Of a DNA stretch of 64,000 nt, positions 21,061 to 30,732 are shown piece after piece. The first letter of the stretch is position 1. The number at the start of each line of letters is the position of its first letter. The stretch covers positions 389,592 through 453,591 of the forward strand of contig FJOG01000018.1 in the NCBI GenBank assembly GCA_900073065.1, in the 5' to 3' direction. Made by a program: the position numbers and the translations under genes. Source of the DNA: Phialocephala subalpina. Its lineage: Eukaryota > Ascomycota > Leotiomycetes > Helotiales > Mollisiaceae. The notes under the pieces were generated by a model that was not told the origin of the DNA, did no database searches, and worked only from the letters and a program-made list of their open reading frames with translations.

Positions 21061-22653
21061 TCAACCACACTCAACAAACATCTCCTCAAACTTCCCAAGA
21101 CTAATTCCCATCACCACCCAATTTGGAAAGACAACTTCCTTGATTTTCAAGTGCGCCGAAACCCCGTCAAAAGTTCTCCAGTGCACCAACACTCTATCGC
21201 TTGTCTTCGGTAGGGGCACAATGACCATTCTGCCATCACACAACATTGGTGGCATATCATCGTTAAACCAGCTCACCAATGCCGAACTCTTGTTGTCGCC
21301 CTGACGATCCTGCCCTTCTTCGTGCTCTAGGAGGCTAAGGTCTTTGAGAGATGTTGAGGAGGTGTTGCGTGTTGGTATATTTCGCTTTTCTAATCTGAAC
21401 TTGCCTGTGCGGAGGTTGTAGGCGAGTTTGATGTCGTTGGATGGTGAGGGGGGCGACGATGGGGAGACCGTGGAAAGTGCGAGGAGGTGTTGGGCGCGGG
21501 ATCGAGACCATTTGTAGTAGGGGATGAAGGGAGATAGTAGCTTCGGATGTTCTTCTTCGGCATCGGGGCGTACGTCTTTCTCCTTCTCCTTCTTGTTTGG
21601 TGTAGCGTCGCTGTGTTTGCTAACGGGGCGATAGCTTGGCTTGTTGAGCTGGTATCCTCGTGCCTGCTTCTGCTCGCGAGGGCATGGGATGCGGTTGGGC
21701 ATGGACGGTAGTCTATGTCCGCCCTTTTCGAGTTGTAAGAGATAGAGGAGATCGGGTTGTGGTTGATAGGATGGGTATACATAAGGCTGACGGCCCGAGG
21801 AAGTCTTGTTGCTAGAACCAAAGGCTTTGCGGTCAGAGACAAGTGATTCGCAACTGGAGATTGGAGTACCGGGGGTCCTGAGGGATACTGGATGCCTTGG
21901 AGATCCCACAAGAGTCGATTGTATAGAAGAGTAGGAGGTACATCTGGGCTGCTTTGGTGATACCACCGCCAGAAGTCTGTCAAGCGAGAAGAGAGAGCTC
22001 GAACGCTTGTGTGGGACAGATAGTGTTGACTCTGTAGGGGTTCTTGTACCGTCGGCGTACTTTGGACGTTCTAGAGTGACAAGTGCGAGGTAGCTCTTTG
22101 GTCTTGGCTTCTTCGTTACCTGTGGTGTTGGCATGTCGTCCTGCTCAGGAAGAGGGCGCACTGTCTCTAGAGACCATAAAGGGGTAGACAGAGCATGGAT
22201 AGATAAAGGTTTCGGAAGTGAATGTCTTCTCTCCGAGGCAGTTGGAGCCCACGATACTGGTCGTTGCTTAGCACCAGAAGGAATGTCATCCTCAAGCTCG
22301 ACCGGGAGAGTATTATCAGCGCGCCATGAGCAATTAGAGGAGGTACGTTTAAGTCCTGGTTCTAGACGCGATGGATCCAACTTCTGTGGGACGTGTACCA
22401 AACCTTGTAGTGGCCGAGCGGGAGGTACGTTGAGTCGAGGGGTGAACGTTCGTGGGAGACCAATATTCTGGATGGTCGAGACGGTCAAATAGGAGCCGGA
22501 TCGAGAGCGACTGGGTTTGGGGACTGTCGATTGCGAGTCTGCTCGAATATGATCGAGGAATTTGGTAGAGTCGATCATGGGTCTGTTCTCATCCTCCCAG
22601 CCCGACACGGCCATCTTCTCTCCCCAGCCTGACACAGTGATGCTGACGGACAT
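21061..22653 (-). CDS. Array member J: long Ser/Pro/Arg-rich protein with C-terminal array module
   Basis: 530 residues, one exon, ATG at 22653 (MSVSITVSGWGEKMAVSGWE). Residues 1-390 are polar, rich in Ser, Pro, Arg and Thr, with many SP/TP and RRxS-like sites, and are probably disordered. The C-terminal 150 residues contain DIKLAYNLRTGKFRLEKRNI, an acidic insertion (LLEHEEGQDRQGDNKS), and the end VVFPNWVVMGISLGKFEEMFVECG, matching the module end G.S.GKF..MFVE. It is the longest and the first gene of the array in transcription direction. Function unknown; low-complexity N-terminus differs from that of member C. Confidence 0.65.
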   Translation of the reverse strand: MSVSITVSGWGEKMAVSGWEDENRPMIDSTKFLDHIRADSQSTVPKPSRSRSGSYLTVSTIQNIGLPRTFTPRLNVPPARPLQGLVHVPQKLDPSRLEPGLKRTSSNCSWRADNTLPVELEDDIPSGAKQRPVSWAPTASERRHSLPKPLSIHALSTPLWSLETVRPLPEQDDMPTPQVTKKPRPKSYLALVTLERPKYADGTRTPTESTLSVPHKRSSSLFSLDRLLAVVSPKQPRCTSYSSIQSTLVGSPRHPVSLRTPGTPISSCESLVSDRKAFGSSNKTSSGRQPYVYPSYQPQPDLLYLLQLEKGGHRLPSMPNRIPCPREQKQARGYQLNKPSYRPVSKHSDATPNKKEKEKDVRPDAEEEHPKLLSPFIPYYKWSRSRAQHLLALSTVSPSSPPSPSNDIKLAYNLRTGKFRLEKRNIPTRNTSSTSLKDLSLLEHEEGQDRQGDNKSSALVSWFNDDMPPMLCDGRMVIVPLPKTSDRVLVHWRTFDGVSAHLKIKEVVFPNWVVMGISLGKFEEMFVECG

Positions 22654-22908
22654 AGCTGCGCGGTAGGTCCTACGTCACAACGGGTAAGCATTTCAATCTG
22701 GAACAAGCAAAAGAGAAAGACAACTTGCCTATGGAGGATCTAGAGAACCAATGGATCAACCACTGCCGCAACTGAGCAATATAGAACGAGTGCTCTTGGT
22801 GCCACACTTGAAACCTACGATCTTGAATCTCGCAACTCGAACGCACAAATCGAAACCGCAAGACGCCAAACCGGCGTTATCCGTATCATTATTTCTCCAT
22901 TCCTATCA

Positions 22909-23854
22909 TCACCGCCTTCGGCTCGGTCCCCAGCTCCAAATATTCAAGCCGATTTTAGAGCCTAATTTTACCGGTAGTCCCGCATGCCATGTCTCTTCAT
23001 AACCTCGCCCATCAGGCCTCATGTTCTCCCAATAGACAGCATTCCCCTTGATTGGCTTGAACGTGATGCCCATTTTCGTCTTTTTTGCTTCCTCAGCATC
23101 ATCATTTTCCTCCTCGCATTCGAGAAAGTCGCACCATCGTCCTTTTCGAGTGTCGGGCATGGGAAGTCTTGGAAACTCTGTGCCACCTCCTTCACATTGC
23201 GCGTCAACATAGACCATGAAGGTGCTGACTCGATCGGCTTCTCTGCTGGCTCCGCTCCAGTCGTAGTGATGGACATAGTGACCTCCTTCTCCATATCTTT
23301 GCGTCCTCAGTCTTTCGATATGGATATCTGGTCTCCAGCCTTGAAAGTCCCGAGCTCGGTGCTCAATGCAACGAACAACATCATCACGGTCGATGAGAGC
23401 AACTTCTGAATGTCGAATATCCTTTTGAATGGACGTCTCCGCTCCGGTGGACACTGTCGATGGCGCAAACTTGTCCTGACTGTCGTTGAATTAGTCACGT
23501 GGATATAAATGTGGAGTGATCCGTGAACCCGGAATTGAAAGGTCTTGACAAAATCTCTTGAATTTCTTGGAGTAATATGGATCTCTTGGGGCCTTACCTG
23601 ATCTCGATCAAATGCTTAGATTCATCTGAGCTCAGAAAGTTCTCGATGTACACGATAAGCGGCTCTTGGGAGAGGATGTGAGTGTTGTAGCTGTGGTGAG
23701 GACAAGAAAGGGGTACATCGTCAGCGATGAGTGAGCTATTGAGAATTGCCACATGCTGCCCCTGGGGTCTCGGTGAAGTCCCAAAGTATGAGTTGGATAT
23801 CGGCAAATAGACGAAGACGTAAAGGAGAGGCAAGGCGGCGATGTAGCCCAACAT
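22909..23854 (-). CDS. Prolyl 4-hydroxylase-like 2-oxogl­utarate/Fe(II) dioxygenase
   Basis: Exons 23854-23598 and 23479-22909 give 275 residues. The N-terminal hydrophobic segment MLGYIAALPLLYVFVYLPIS is a signal anchor, so the enzyme should face the ER/Golgi lumen. The P4Hc domain follows: PLIVYIENFLSSDESKHLIE, PSTVSTGAE, then HYVHHYDWSG with the iron ligands His157 and Asp159, and ETWHAGLPVKLGSKIGLNIW with His251 and a basic 2-oxoglutarate-binding residue (Lys257 or Lys261). It hydroxylates a peptidyl proline or related substrate; the target is unknown. The acceptor CGACAG/TCAGG is used, not the AG four bases later, to keep LIEISQDKFAPSTVS in frame. The secreted, proline-containing proteins nearby are possible but unproven substrates. 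Confidence 0.9.
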
Positions 23855-23949
23855 CTTGCTTTTGGTCGCGGTTGTTTGGTGGCTGTCTTGGCAGTGGTTC
23901 AGACTGGTGAGGTTGTATGCATGTCGCTGAAAGGGGCTAAAGCACAATC

Positions 23950-24427
23950 TTACTCATCAACACGTGACTCTCCGCACTGACATGTTCCCCCACATTTTCG
24001 GACGACGACCTTCTTCTCTTCTAACTTCGGAATCCCCTCCTCATCCATCCAGTCACCCGGACCGTCAAACAATGTCTTGGAAGGGAAAATATCTCGCGTT
24101 GCATCCGAACTCTTGACAACAAGCTTATCAGACACAACCAAGCGGTGTTGACAGCTTATGCAAAACCGTCTGTACTTGTGAGACCAGTGCCGAGGTCGCC
24201 AAGTGTCGCAAACATCTCTTGGACAGCGTGTGGACTGCCGGTCCTCGACGTTTCAGGCGACTTCAGACCTTCGCCCAGCTTTGACATCGTTCTTGGTACT
24301 CTTGGCACTTGACAAACTTTTCCATTTTGGTAGTCTGGACTTTTCATGCCTTGACTTTGGTACGAATCCCTTCGAGCTCCAAGCGGAGATCTCCTGTGAT
24401 TGGCGTTTCGGCTCCCATATCACCCAT
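23950..24427 (-). pseudogene. Cys-rich unknown protein, apparently broken
   Basis: Read from the ATG at 24427 (MGDMGAETPITGDLRLELEG) the frame continues KMEKFVKCQEYQERCQSWAK and then, one base shifted, into CPRDVCDTWRPRHWSHKYRR, FCISC, LVVSDKLVVKSSDATRDIF and KCGGTCQCGESRVDE (end at 23950). The CX4C / CXXC pairs suggest a zinc-binding fold. Two TGA codons interrupt it (24344-24346 and 24263-24265), plus a frame change near 24250. Both stops could derive from CGA by C-to-T change. I found no introns that remove them cleanly, so I call it a probable pseudogene, but a multi-intron gene is not excluded. I do not recognise the family. Confidence 0.4.
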
Positions 24428-24555
24428 GAGCAAAGTATATCTGAATTCTGAAGAGTTTATCTATTTTCAGACGAGTCAGGTTGGGTGGTACCTTGTGGAA
24501 CGTGCGGGTCGAGGGGTTGTTGTCACGAAAAGCTTGGTACGAATTTAAGCCTGGC

Positions 24556-24648
24556 TATAAGATGGCAGGTCAGTCTACTTTCTCCATTTTCTTCTCTAGC
24601 TGCGCTCACATTCTTTTCACAACCATATTTCAAGAAGCAAGTCTTCCT
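24556..24648 (+). promoter_or_regulatory. TATA-like site and conserved leader of the second KR-site precursor
   Basis: TATAAGA at 24556-24562 lies about 190 nt before the ATG. The leader contains TTTCTCCATTTTCTTCT and AGAAGCAAGTCTTCCT (24633-24648); the latter is identical to the motif in the leader of the paralogue at 2170-2859. Confidence 0.5.
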
Positions 24649-24751
24649 TTCAGCTGCTACGTTTAATTCGTTAATCCCATCTCAAACCAAACTATCAATT
24701 CTATTCCCACTATTCGACCAACTCAAGCGCAAGCAACTCAATTCTATCACC

Positions 24752-25541
24752 ATGCAATACTCATTCGCCCTCACGGCTCTTCTAGCCGCTACCTACGTCT
24801 CCGCCGTCCCCTTGAACATCAACCTTGGCGCCTACTCTCCCGCCCTAGTAGTCGGTGATGGAGAAATCTCATTCGGCGGCGCCGAATCCGCAGAAGCACT
24901 CGTCAACACGCTCGCCGGTGCCTCGGCCGGAACCGCAGCCACAGCCGCAGCATCTGGTATCAAACAAGCCGGCGTTGAAGGCAGCACAGTCATCACTCCC
25001 ACCGAGATCACAACCGAAGCCAGTGCGTCAGCCTCTCCTTCTCCTTCTGCATCTACTCTCCCCAGCGGTATCTTCGGCATCGGCAAGAAGGTCGTTGAAC
25101 CGAGGGTACCGTCACCTTCACCAGAACTTGCTGATGCTGATGGTGTAGCGAAGGAGAAGCGAGATCTCGCCGGCTTTAATGCAGCACTCAACTTCGCCAC
25201 CGGTGCTTTGACCAAGGGCCCAACTGTTGAACTTGGTACTGGGGAGGGTGGATCTGGTGTCGGTATCACGGTGAAGCCTGGCGCGGTGGCGAAGAGAGAG
25301 GCGGGAAGTTTGCCTACTGTTACCTTGCTCAAGATCCGGTCGCTGGGCAACAATGATGGTCAGTCATGAGCACCCTGTTTTGAGGGATGGTTGCTGATTT
25401 GAGGTAGTGGCTCGCAAGGCACGCATGGCACGGAGAGCAGACGCAGTGGTGGCGAGAGAGATTAGTGTGGATGATATTGATAGTATTAACCTGAATTTGG
25501 ATGGCGATGTCGAGTTTTCTATTGCGGAGGTCAAGCCATAA
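24752..25541 (+). CDS. Secreted precursor with dibasic (KR) processing sites, copy 2
   Basis: Exons 24752-25358 and 25408-25541 give 246 residues. A signal peptide (MQYSFALTALLAATYVSA) is followed by PLNINLGAYSPALVVGDG, an Ala/Ser/Pro-rich linker, and KR at 136-137 and 181-182. The segment DLAGFNAALNFATGALTKGP plus GTGEGGSGVGITVKPG between the KR sites is nearly the same as in copy 1. The second KR is followed by Glu-Ala, a typical site for trimming by a Ste13-type dipeptidase after Kex2. Exon 2 adds a basic stretch (RKARMARR) and an acidic C-terminus that copy 1 lacks. The unspliced frame stops seven bases after the donor. The conserved peptide could be a secreted signal or a structural piece; function unknown. 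Confidence 0.8.
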
Positions 25542-26391
25542 AGGAAGCGGGGATTTTTGGAGTTAGGGTTTTCATAGACGCTTGTGTAATGTCCGTCAAT
25601 TCAAGCTAGATACCAGTCAATAACCCTGATTCCCTTTCTGCGATCTCAAATGAGTCCGGAATACTTCTCTGACCTTGCTTCCCTTCTTGCATGCCTCGCT
25701 CCACGTGATAGCGATCAAGCTCAATGTTGATGAACTCGTTGATGTGCAACAGATTCAACTTTCGAACAGAAGCCTAGAATGATCTTAAATTTGTCGAGGT
25801 GCAACAAATCTATGCCCTTGCCACACATCTCATCTTCCTAGCAAAGCTGGGACATTGAAGCTATTTTTAAGTTCAGGTGTGTTCAGATGCCCAGTCTCAT
25901 TTTTGACTTTTGAGGTAAGCCAACCTTCCAGAATTGAATTTGGACATTCAATTAGGAAGTTGTGCTGTTCACCGCACAATCTGAGATGGATCCAGAGGCC
26001 TTTAAATTTGAGGATCGTGGTTGCGCTGAAAGCGAGCTAGGAGGCCCGCTGGCACTGTGGAGTCCCGCTCCGCCCCGCCCACTTCCTCCGCTTTCCGCAG
26101 GCGGCATGTTCGGGTGAAATCTAGTTTGGGTAGGGACATAGGAAGTTGTACACTCACTCTGAATTCAGAATGGACATTTGGACATATCTGGTATTTTATG
26201 TCTAAGTTTCCAAGTTGAGTTCGGACATTGACGTCATTCTTATCAAAGACATTCTGGACATTGAAGTCAAGGTCACTCATGATGATACCCACTGCATCAA
26301 AGAAGCTCAGGACTACGGAGAATGTTGCGATAGCAGACAGCCAAGTATTTCTCATTAATTTTCTACATCATATACGGCAATCGTCAGTACC
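25542..26391. other. Intergenic, no supported gene
   Basis: 850 bp between convergent genes. Scattered short ORFs have no homology that I recognise. Nothing supported. Confidence 0.4.
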
Positions 26392-27339
26392 TCATTCCAG
26401 CTCCGCAATCGCAAGCGCATTCACTTCAAGGTCCTGTACCCTCCGTACTTTCTCGATATCATCACTCATATCAATACCAGAATCATGCCTCAAATCATCT
26501 CTCTTCTTCTCCTCCTCAATCGTTACCTTCTGAATCCGATCTAACATTTCCCTAATCGGTACCTCTTTCCTGCGAATCGTAGCTTGCTTAATGCATCTAA
26601 CAGCATTCTTCCTATCCAATGAGGGTCTCCGACCAGGCAGCGGATTTGGAGCCTGAATACGCTGACGATGGTCTTCGATCCCATGACGATGTGCATAGGG
26701 TCGTCTCGCGTCGTAGGTGCATGAATATTCACTCTCGCTCTTTCTCCGCTCCACCTTGATATCCTCCCATATCTGCACCCAGAAACTCAGATCCCCCTCC
26801 AATTTATCCGCTCCAATCATCAATTCCGCTTTCTTCAATACCAAAACCCCAAGATCAATTTCCAACTGTGCCCTTGCATTAGGAGGACTCAAATCTTCAG
26901 ATTCAAGGGTAACAGGCGGAGAAATCGGTCTCTCAGTCTCAGGAACAAGCTGAGGACGCCAACTAACCGGCCCTGCTCTCGAAGGTTGGAAATTATTTCT
27001 CGTTAAACATTGTTGTCGTTGCTGGACTCCATCAGAGCACATTCGAGCAAGGATTTCGACTGCAGAGCGGAGATCGAGAGAGTCGTCATCGGTGTTGATC
27101 ATTGGGTGGCATGGGACGAAAGGAGGGAGGGCGGATTTGATACAGCGGCTTATAGTTAGGAGGTTGGAGAGGAGGGAGTTGTGGCGGGCTTCGAGGGCGA
27201 AGATGTCGGATCTTAGGAGGGCGATGCAGTCGTTGAGGACTTCAGTTTCGTGGTTGGGAAGCTCGAAGAGGGTGGAGGATGGGCGAGAGAGTGTAGGTCT
27301 CCATGAGCCAAGGGACCTGCTTAGGACTCGTTCGAACAT
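26392..27339 (-). CDS. Unknown protein, helical with C-terminal coiled coil
   Basis: 315 residues, one exon, ATG at 27339 (MFERVLSRSLGSWRPTLSRP). Residues 28-65 look helical with heptad pattern (NHETEVLNDCIALLRSDIFA, LEARHNSLLSNLLTI). A central Pro-rich linker (PQLVPETERPISPPVTLESE) is followed by a second helix (LEIDLGVLVLKKAELMIGAD) and a charged C-terminus (REMLDRIQKVTIEEEKKRDD). No signal peptide, membrane span or recognised domain. Size and long open frame support a real gene; no function can be given. Confidence 0.6.
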   Translation of the reverse strand: MFERVLSRSLGSWRPTLSRPSSTLFELPNHETEVLNDCIALLRSDIFALEARHNSLLSNLLTISRCIKSALPPFVPCHPMINTDDDSLDLRSAVEILARMCSDGVQQRQQCLTRNNFQPSRAGPVSWRPQLVPETERPISPPVTLESEDLSPPNARAQLEIDLGVLVLKKAELMIGADKLEGDLSFWVQIWEDIKVERRKSESEYSCTYDARRPYAHRHGIEDHRQRIQAPNPLPGRRPSLDRKNAVRCIKQATIRRKEVPIREMLDRIQKVTIEEEKKRDDLRHDSGIDMSDDIEKVRRVQDLEVNALAIAELE

Positions 27340-27751
27340 TTTCTTGAGTATATGTTATTGCAAAGGAAAAGTGAAGGGTCAGCGATTTTGGAAGCAATTT
27401 GATCATGGCATGAACTTGGACCTCGGAGAGAGGTCAGCACTCGAAGACCTTGGTCTCGAACCTCAAGTCAACAATTCACATCATAGGGATGTGAATATTT
27501 GGTACGCGGTGACGTTTGGATAGGTCGTGGGAAAATAGCGACCTTAGCCTCGAGTCCGTCGCGTGTCAACGGTCGCTTTCTTCCATAAGGCTGACGCGAA
27601 AATCAGTTTAATTCATCCTTTCCCATTCGGGTATTCCATACAGTTTTTGTTCCTGACCATAACGCCTATTGTTGCTGAAATTGTAAGGGTCAACTCCCAA
27701 CGCTTTTCGCGCTTCCCACCAAGTAGATAGAAATCCATAATCACGAGCTTC
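27340..27751. other. Intergenic, no supported gene
   Basis: About 410 bp between a unknown gene's promoter and the 3' end of PHF5A. Nothing recognised. Confidence 0.35.
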
Positions 27752-28221
27752 CTAATGATTCCGAAAGTTCTTTTTCCTATTACTTGTTAGCAGGGGTTTC
27801 AAAATATGGAGGATAGAACATACTGGTAGAAGAGATCTGTTCTCGAAGAACCCAGATTTATGATCTTTGGACATCCATCCCTATCCTTCTCCAATCGTGT
27901 GCACTCGAAGCAGTAGAATGCATCGGAGATACCCTCCCCACCGCAGACTACACACTTATTCTGGTAATTGCCAAAACTGCATTCGTCGCAGATTCGTACG
28001 AGGGTAGTTGGGCGGACGTAGGAATCGCAGACAGGGCATTTTCCGTCGCACTTATCGCAGAGGCGGCCGATGGCGATACCAGGTTGTTTGCGGCACATAA
28101 CCAAATCGCTGCATACATGTTAGCATGTTGTCACGAAGATAGTAAGCGGAAGTAGAGCTTGGAGGGTTTTGAAAGAGCTGTGCGATCAGGCAGGGGAAAC
28201 TTACGGATGATGGCGAGACAT
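27752..28221 (-). CDS. PHF5A: PHF5A/Rds3, SF3b complex zinc-finger subunit
   Basis: Three exons, 28221-28205 (17 nt), 28108-27824 and 27776-27752 (25 nt), give 108 residues, the family length. PHF5A is a small PHD-like knot protein of the SF3b part of U2 snRNP, where it helps hold the branch-site adenosine. The sequence is almost textbook: [62 protein letters not shown], and the C-terminus TDLFYQKKNFRNH, which only appears when the last intron (GTATGT donor, TAATAG acceptor) is removed. Every cysteine of the three zinc sites is present. It is head-to-head with the pinin gene. Confidence 0.96.
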
Positions 28222-28523
28222 GGTGGCGGTGTGGACTTGGTCTTGAGGTGCAGAATCGACGTCAAGCAGTTGGCTGCGTAGAGGCAGTCGTCGTGTATGG
28301 TTGCTGGCGTTCTTTGAGGAAAGAAAGAGTTTGTCGCAAAGAGGTTCTGCTTTTCAAGACGCCACCAAAATCTGGAAGCTCCTGCGATGCTTGGTAATGC
28401 ACGGACCACATGATTCACGCTAGTACGCTAGTTGGAAGTGGGAGCTTCACTATCGTCGAGCCTGATTCTTACCAGGTCGACAGCATCGATATTCGACCTT
28501 GTTAATTTGGAGAAGTAGTGAAG
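28222..28523. promoter_or_regulatory. Shared divergent promoter of PHF5A and the pinin gene
   Basis: 302 bp separate the two ATGs, so the promoters must overlap or abut. Both products act in pre-mRNA splicing. No obvious TATA box. Confidence 0.6.
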
Positions 28524-29553
28524 ATGGCAGATGGCGATGGGTATGATCCATACAACTCCGAAAATCAATTGCTAATTGTTCTTAGGCCCGTCGCATCTGC
28601 GGTCATCATTCCGGAACCTGAAGAATCGCAGCCTCTTCCTTCGAAACGACGACAATCGTCCACCTCCCAGTCCCCTTCGACGAAACGCCCCCGAATTTCA
28701 AACGATGCCAGTGTTGAATCTGCGACCTGTCTGCGCGAGTCACCTCAACCAATTGAACCTTTGAAAGATGCCCCAGTGAATGTCAAACCTACCGACGAGC
28801 GCAGGAAAAGTAGCGTTCAAGAGGAGAGGAAACGTGGTCAAAGGCTGTTCGGTGGTCTGCTCAGCACCCTAAGTCAAAGTACGCCCAATGGCCAGCAAAA
28901 GAGGCGATTGGAGATTGAGAAGCGACAACAAGAGAGAGCAAAGCAACAGAAGGAGGAGGATGAAGTACGTAGGGCAGAAAAGTTAGCGAAGCTCAAAGCT
29001 ATTCGAAAGACGGAGCAAGTAAAGTTCGACGAGCAATCGGTCAGTAAATTTGCGGACGGGGTACTACACAGTGCTGATTATTCGAATAGATGCAAATACG
29101 GCATTCGAACACGTTAGCCATGGCCAATTTCCTCCAAACTAAAGCAGAGCCGAAACTGGTAGGATGCTATGCGCTTACGCACGAGCTACGCTAATTGGCT
29201 TCCAGTTTTATAAGCCATGGCAGCTTCTATCCCAACAAGAAGAGTGTATCAAGAACCAGATTGCCGAAGCGGAAGCGCTGATAGAAAGAGAAGTGACAGA
29301 ATTCAAAGCTCGACAACCCCAGGAGAAGCCGCAGGGGGAGACTGAGACTGAAGATACTAATGGCACGTCCAAGGAGACAGCGGGTGAGCCCGCCACCGAG
29401 TCTCCGTCTGTTCCTTCCCTTGCTCTTGTTGATACTACTAATATTCCTGATGTTCAAGCACCTCAGTCCGAATCAAAGACTGAGAAACTGGCTCTAGAGG
29501 AGCATAATGGCGAAGTGGTTGTAGAAAATGAGGAGGATACAGTCATCTACTGA
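28524..29553 (+). CDS. Pinin/SDK/MemA domain protein
   Basis: Proposed exons 28524-28540, 28586-29039, 29090-29158 and 29206-29553 give 295 residues. The pinin/SDK/MemA core is visible: RGQRLFGGLLSTLSQSTPNG, QKRRLEIEKRQQERAKQQKE, a charged helix, and, built only by splicing exons 3 and 4, AEPKLFYKPWQLLSQQEE, the family's conserved L.Y.PW.L motif. The C-terminus is acidic. In animals pinin is a nuclear protein at the exon-junction complex and speckles. The first intron (45 nt, GTATGA...TTCTTAG with CTAAT branch) contains no stop and is a multiple of three, so an unspliced form would add 15 residues; the spliced form MADGDGPVASAVIIPEPEE fits family N-termini better. Confidence 0.9.
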
Positions 29554-30732
29554 TTGTTGTAAGAGCAATGCTTTCCTCAACATATATGGAGCACATTTCC
29601 AGGCGTTTAAGGCTTAAGGTCCATAGGAGAAATAGGTGTTTGGGCATTCTTGTACATATATGTAGGATTTTCGAGAGCTTGCCCAAAATTAAGCTTTATA
29701 GTTGCTCACATCTAAGGCAGATCTTGCAGGGCTTTGCACGTTCCCCATACGCGGCGGTTCAAACCAACACCCCTCCTCGACTACACAGATACTATACCAC
29801 TTCCCGTTATTCGTAGGCCTCAGATTTGCTGGCCCTAACACGGACAATTTGCGAGGATATAACATCAAGTCAAAGGCGAGAGGCATCCAAAGTACGCATG
29901 CTCGAATACATACAGCATGTTTCATGCTAGCCACGACGGAAGAGATACTCCCGTCCAAAATACCAGCATGTATAACAGTCTATGCATGGCTTTCATTTCC
30001 AACTTTACACATCCTGCGGTCACTTATTGGAACGGCAGACCGATTCTGGAGGACGCCCTCAACCGGGACAGACTTCCAAACAAAGAACCATACATCGAGC
30101 TATCAGTGTCTTGAGCTGCCGTGCCTCAAAACTCAATTATTGTGCGTTGTTCATCCACTGATTACCTGCTGAAATATGGACATTGAGGGAATCCCAGAGG
30201 TTTTCCCTAGTATGGGAAGGCTAGATCCCTACGATCATGAGGTGTCAAGGCATCTACGGCGCAATTCCCAAAGTCATGATAGTGGTGGTTGTCGTCTCCG
30301 AGCCAATCATGCTCAATCAATCGGCTATTGCAACCACCATCGGACAATGTACCCTTTCAATATTCAAAGCGGCTATGCAAGTGTACAGGACAATATGCTG
30401 TGCCGTGGGAGATAGCTGCACATGAGCGGTTCTGCAAGTGCTCAAATCCGAATGGTCAACTCGTTACGCAGCCGACATTAGAGTTTGCTTTTAACCTAAC
30501 TAAGTGCGAGGCTGCGAGCTCGTTGAACTAATCACGCTGCAATCACTCCCTAGCGCTATAGTTTCGAGTTTGGGGTCCTCATAGACCTGTACTTAAACCC
30601 TTCCTCTTTCCATCCTTCTACCTGCAAGAACGCAACTTCCTACAACGTTTTCCACAACTTACAATCTCGACGACAAAAGTCAAGACTCCTCTATCACAGA
30701 ACCAAGACTACATTAGCTATTCGCCTGCAGCC
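29554..30732. other. Long intergenic region, no supported gene
   Basis: About 1.2 kb before the desaturase. It contains overlapping short ORFs (for example 29702-30172 plus) with no recognisable product and no consistent splice sites. The last 150 bp are pyrimidine-rich, as expected for the desaturase leader. Confidence 0.4.

Larger units (their letters stand above)
13390..22653 (-). other. Tandem array of ten minus-strand genes sharing an unrecognised C-terminal module
   Basis: Ten consecutive gene units (13999, 14940, 15529, 17013, 17579, 18066, 18991, 19578, 20253, 21061) are all on the minus strand. The clearest copies (18066, 19578, 20253) share a start of the type L..VY.W....FSYK..SK/E.. 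and, 45-60 residues later, an end of the type V.LP.RV..GRK.G.F..LWVEG. N-terminal parts differ completely in length and composition. Spacers of 90-630 bp hold no other gene that I can support. The spacer 13390-13998 is empty; 14313-14939, 15193-15528, 16606-17012, 18522-18990, 19273-19577, 19938-20252 and 20685-21060 show only promoter-like sequence. A run of ten C lies at 18961-18970. Confidence 0.7.

Noticed and set aside
24485..24751. Upstream extension of the second precursor ORF
   Set aside because: The frame is open upstream, but the ATG at 24752 gives a proper signal peptide matching copy 1, and the upstream part matches the leader of copy 1 at DNA level.
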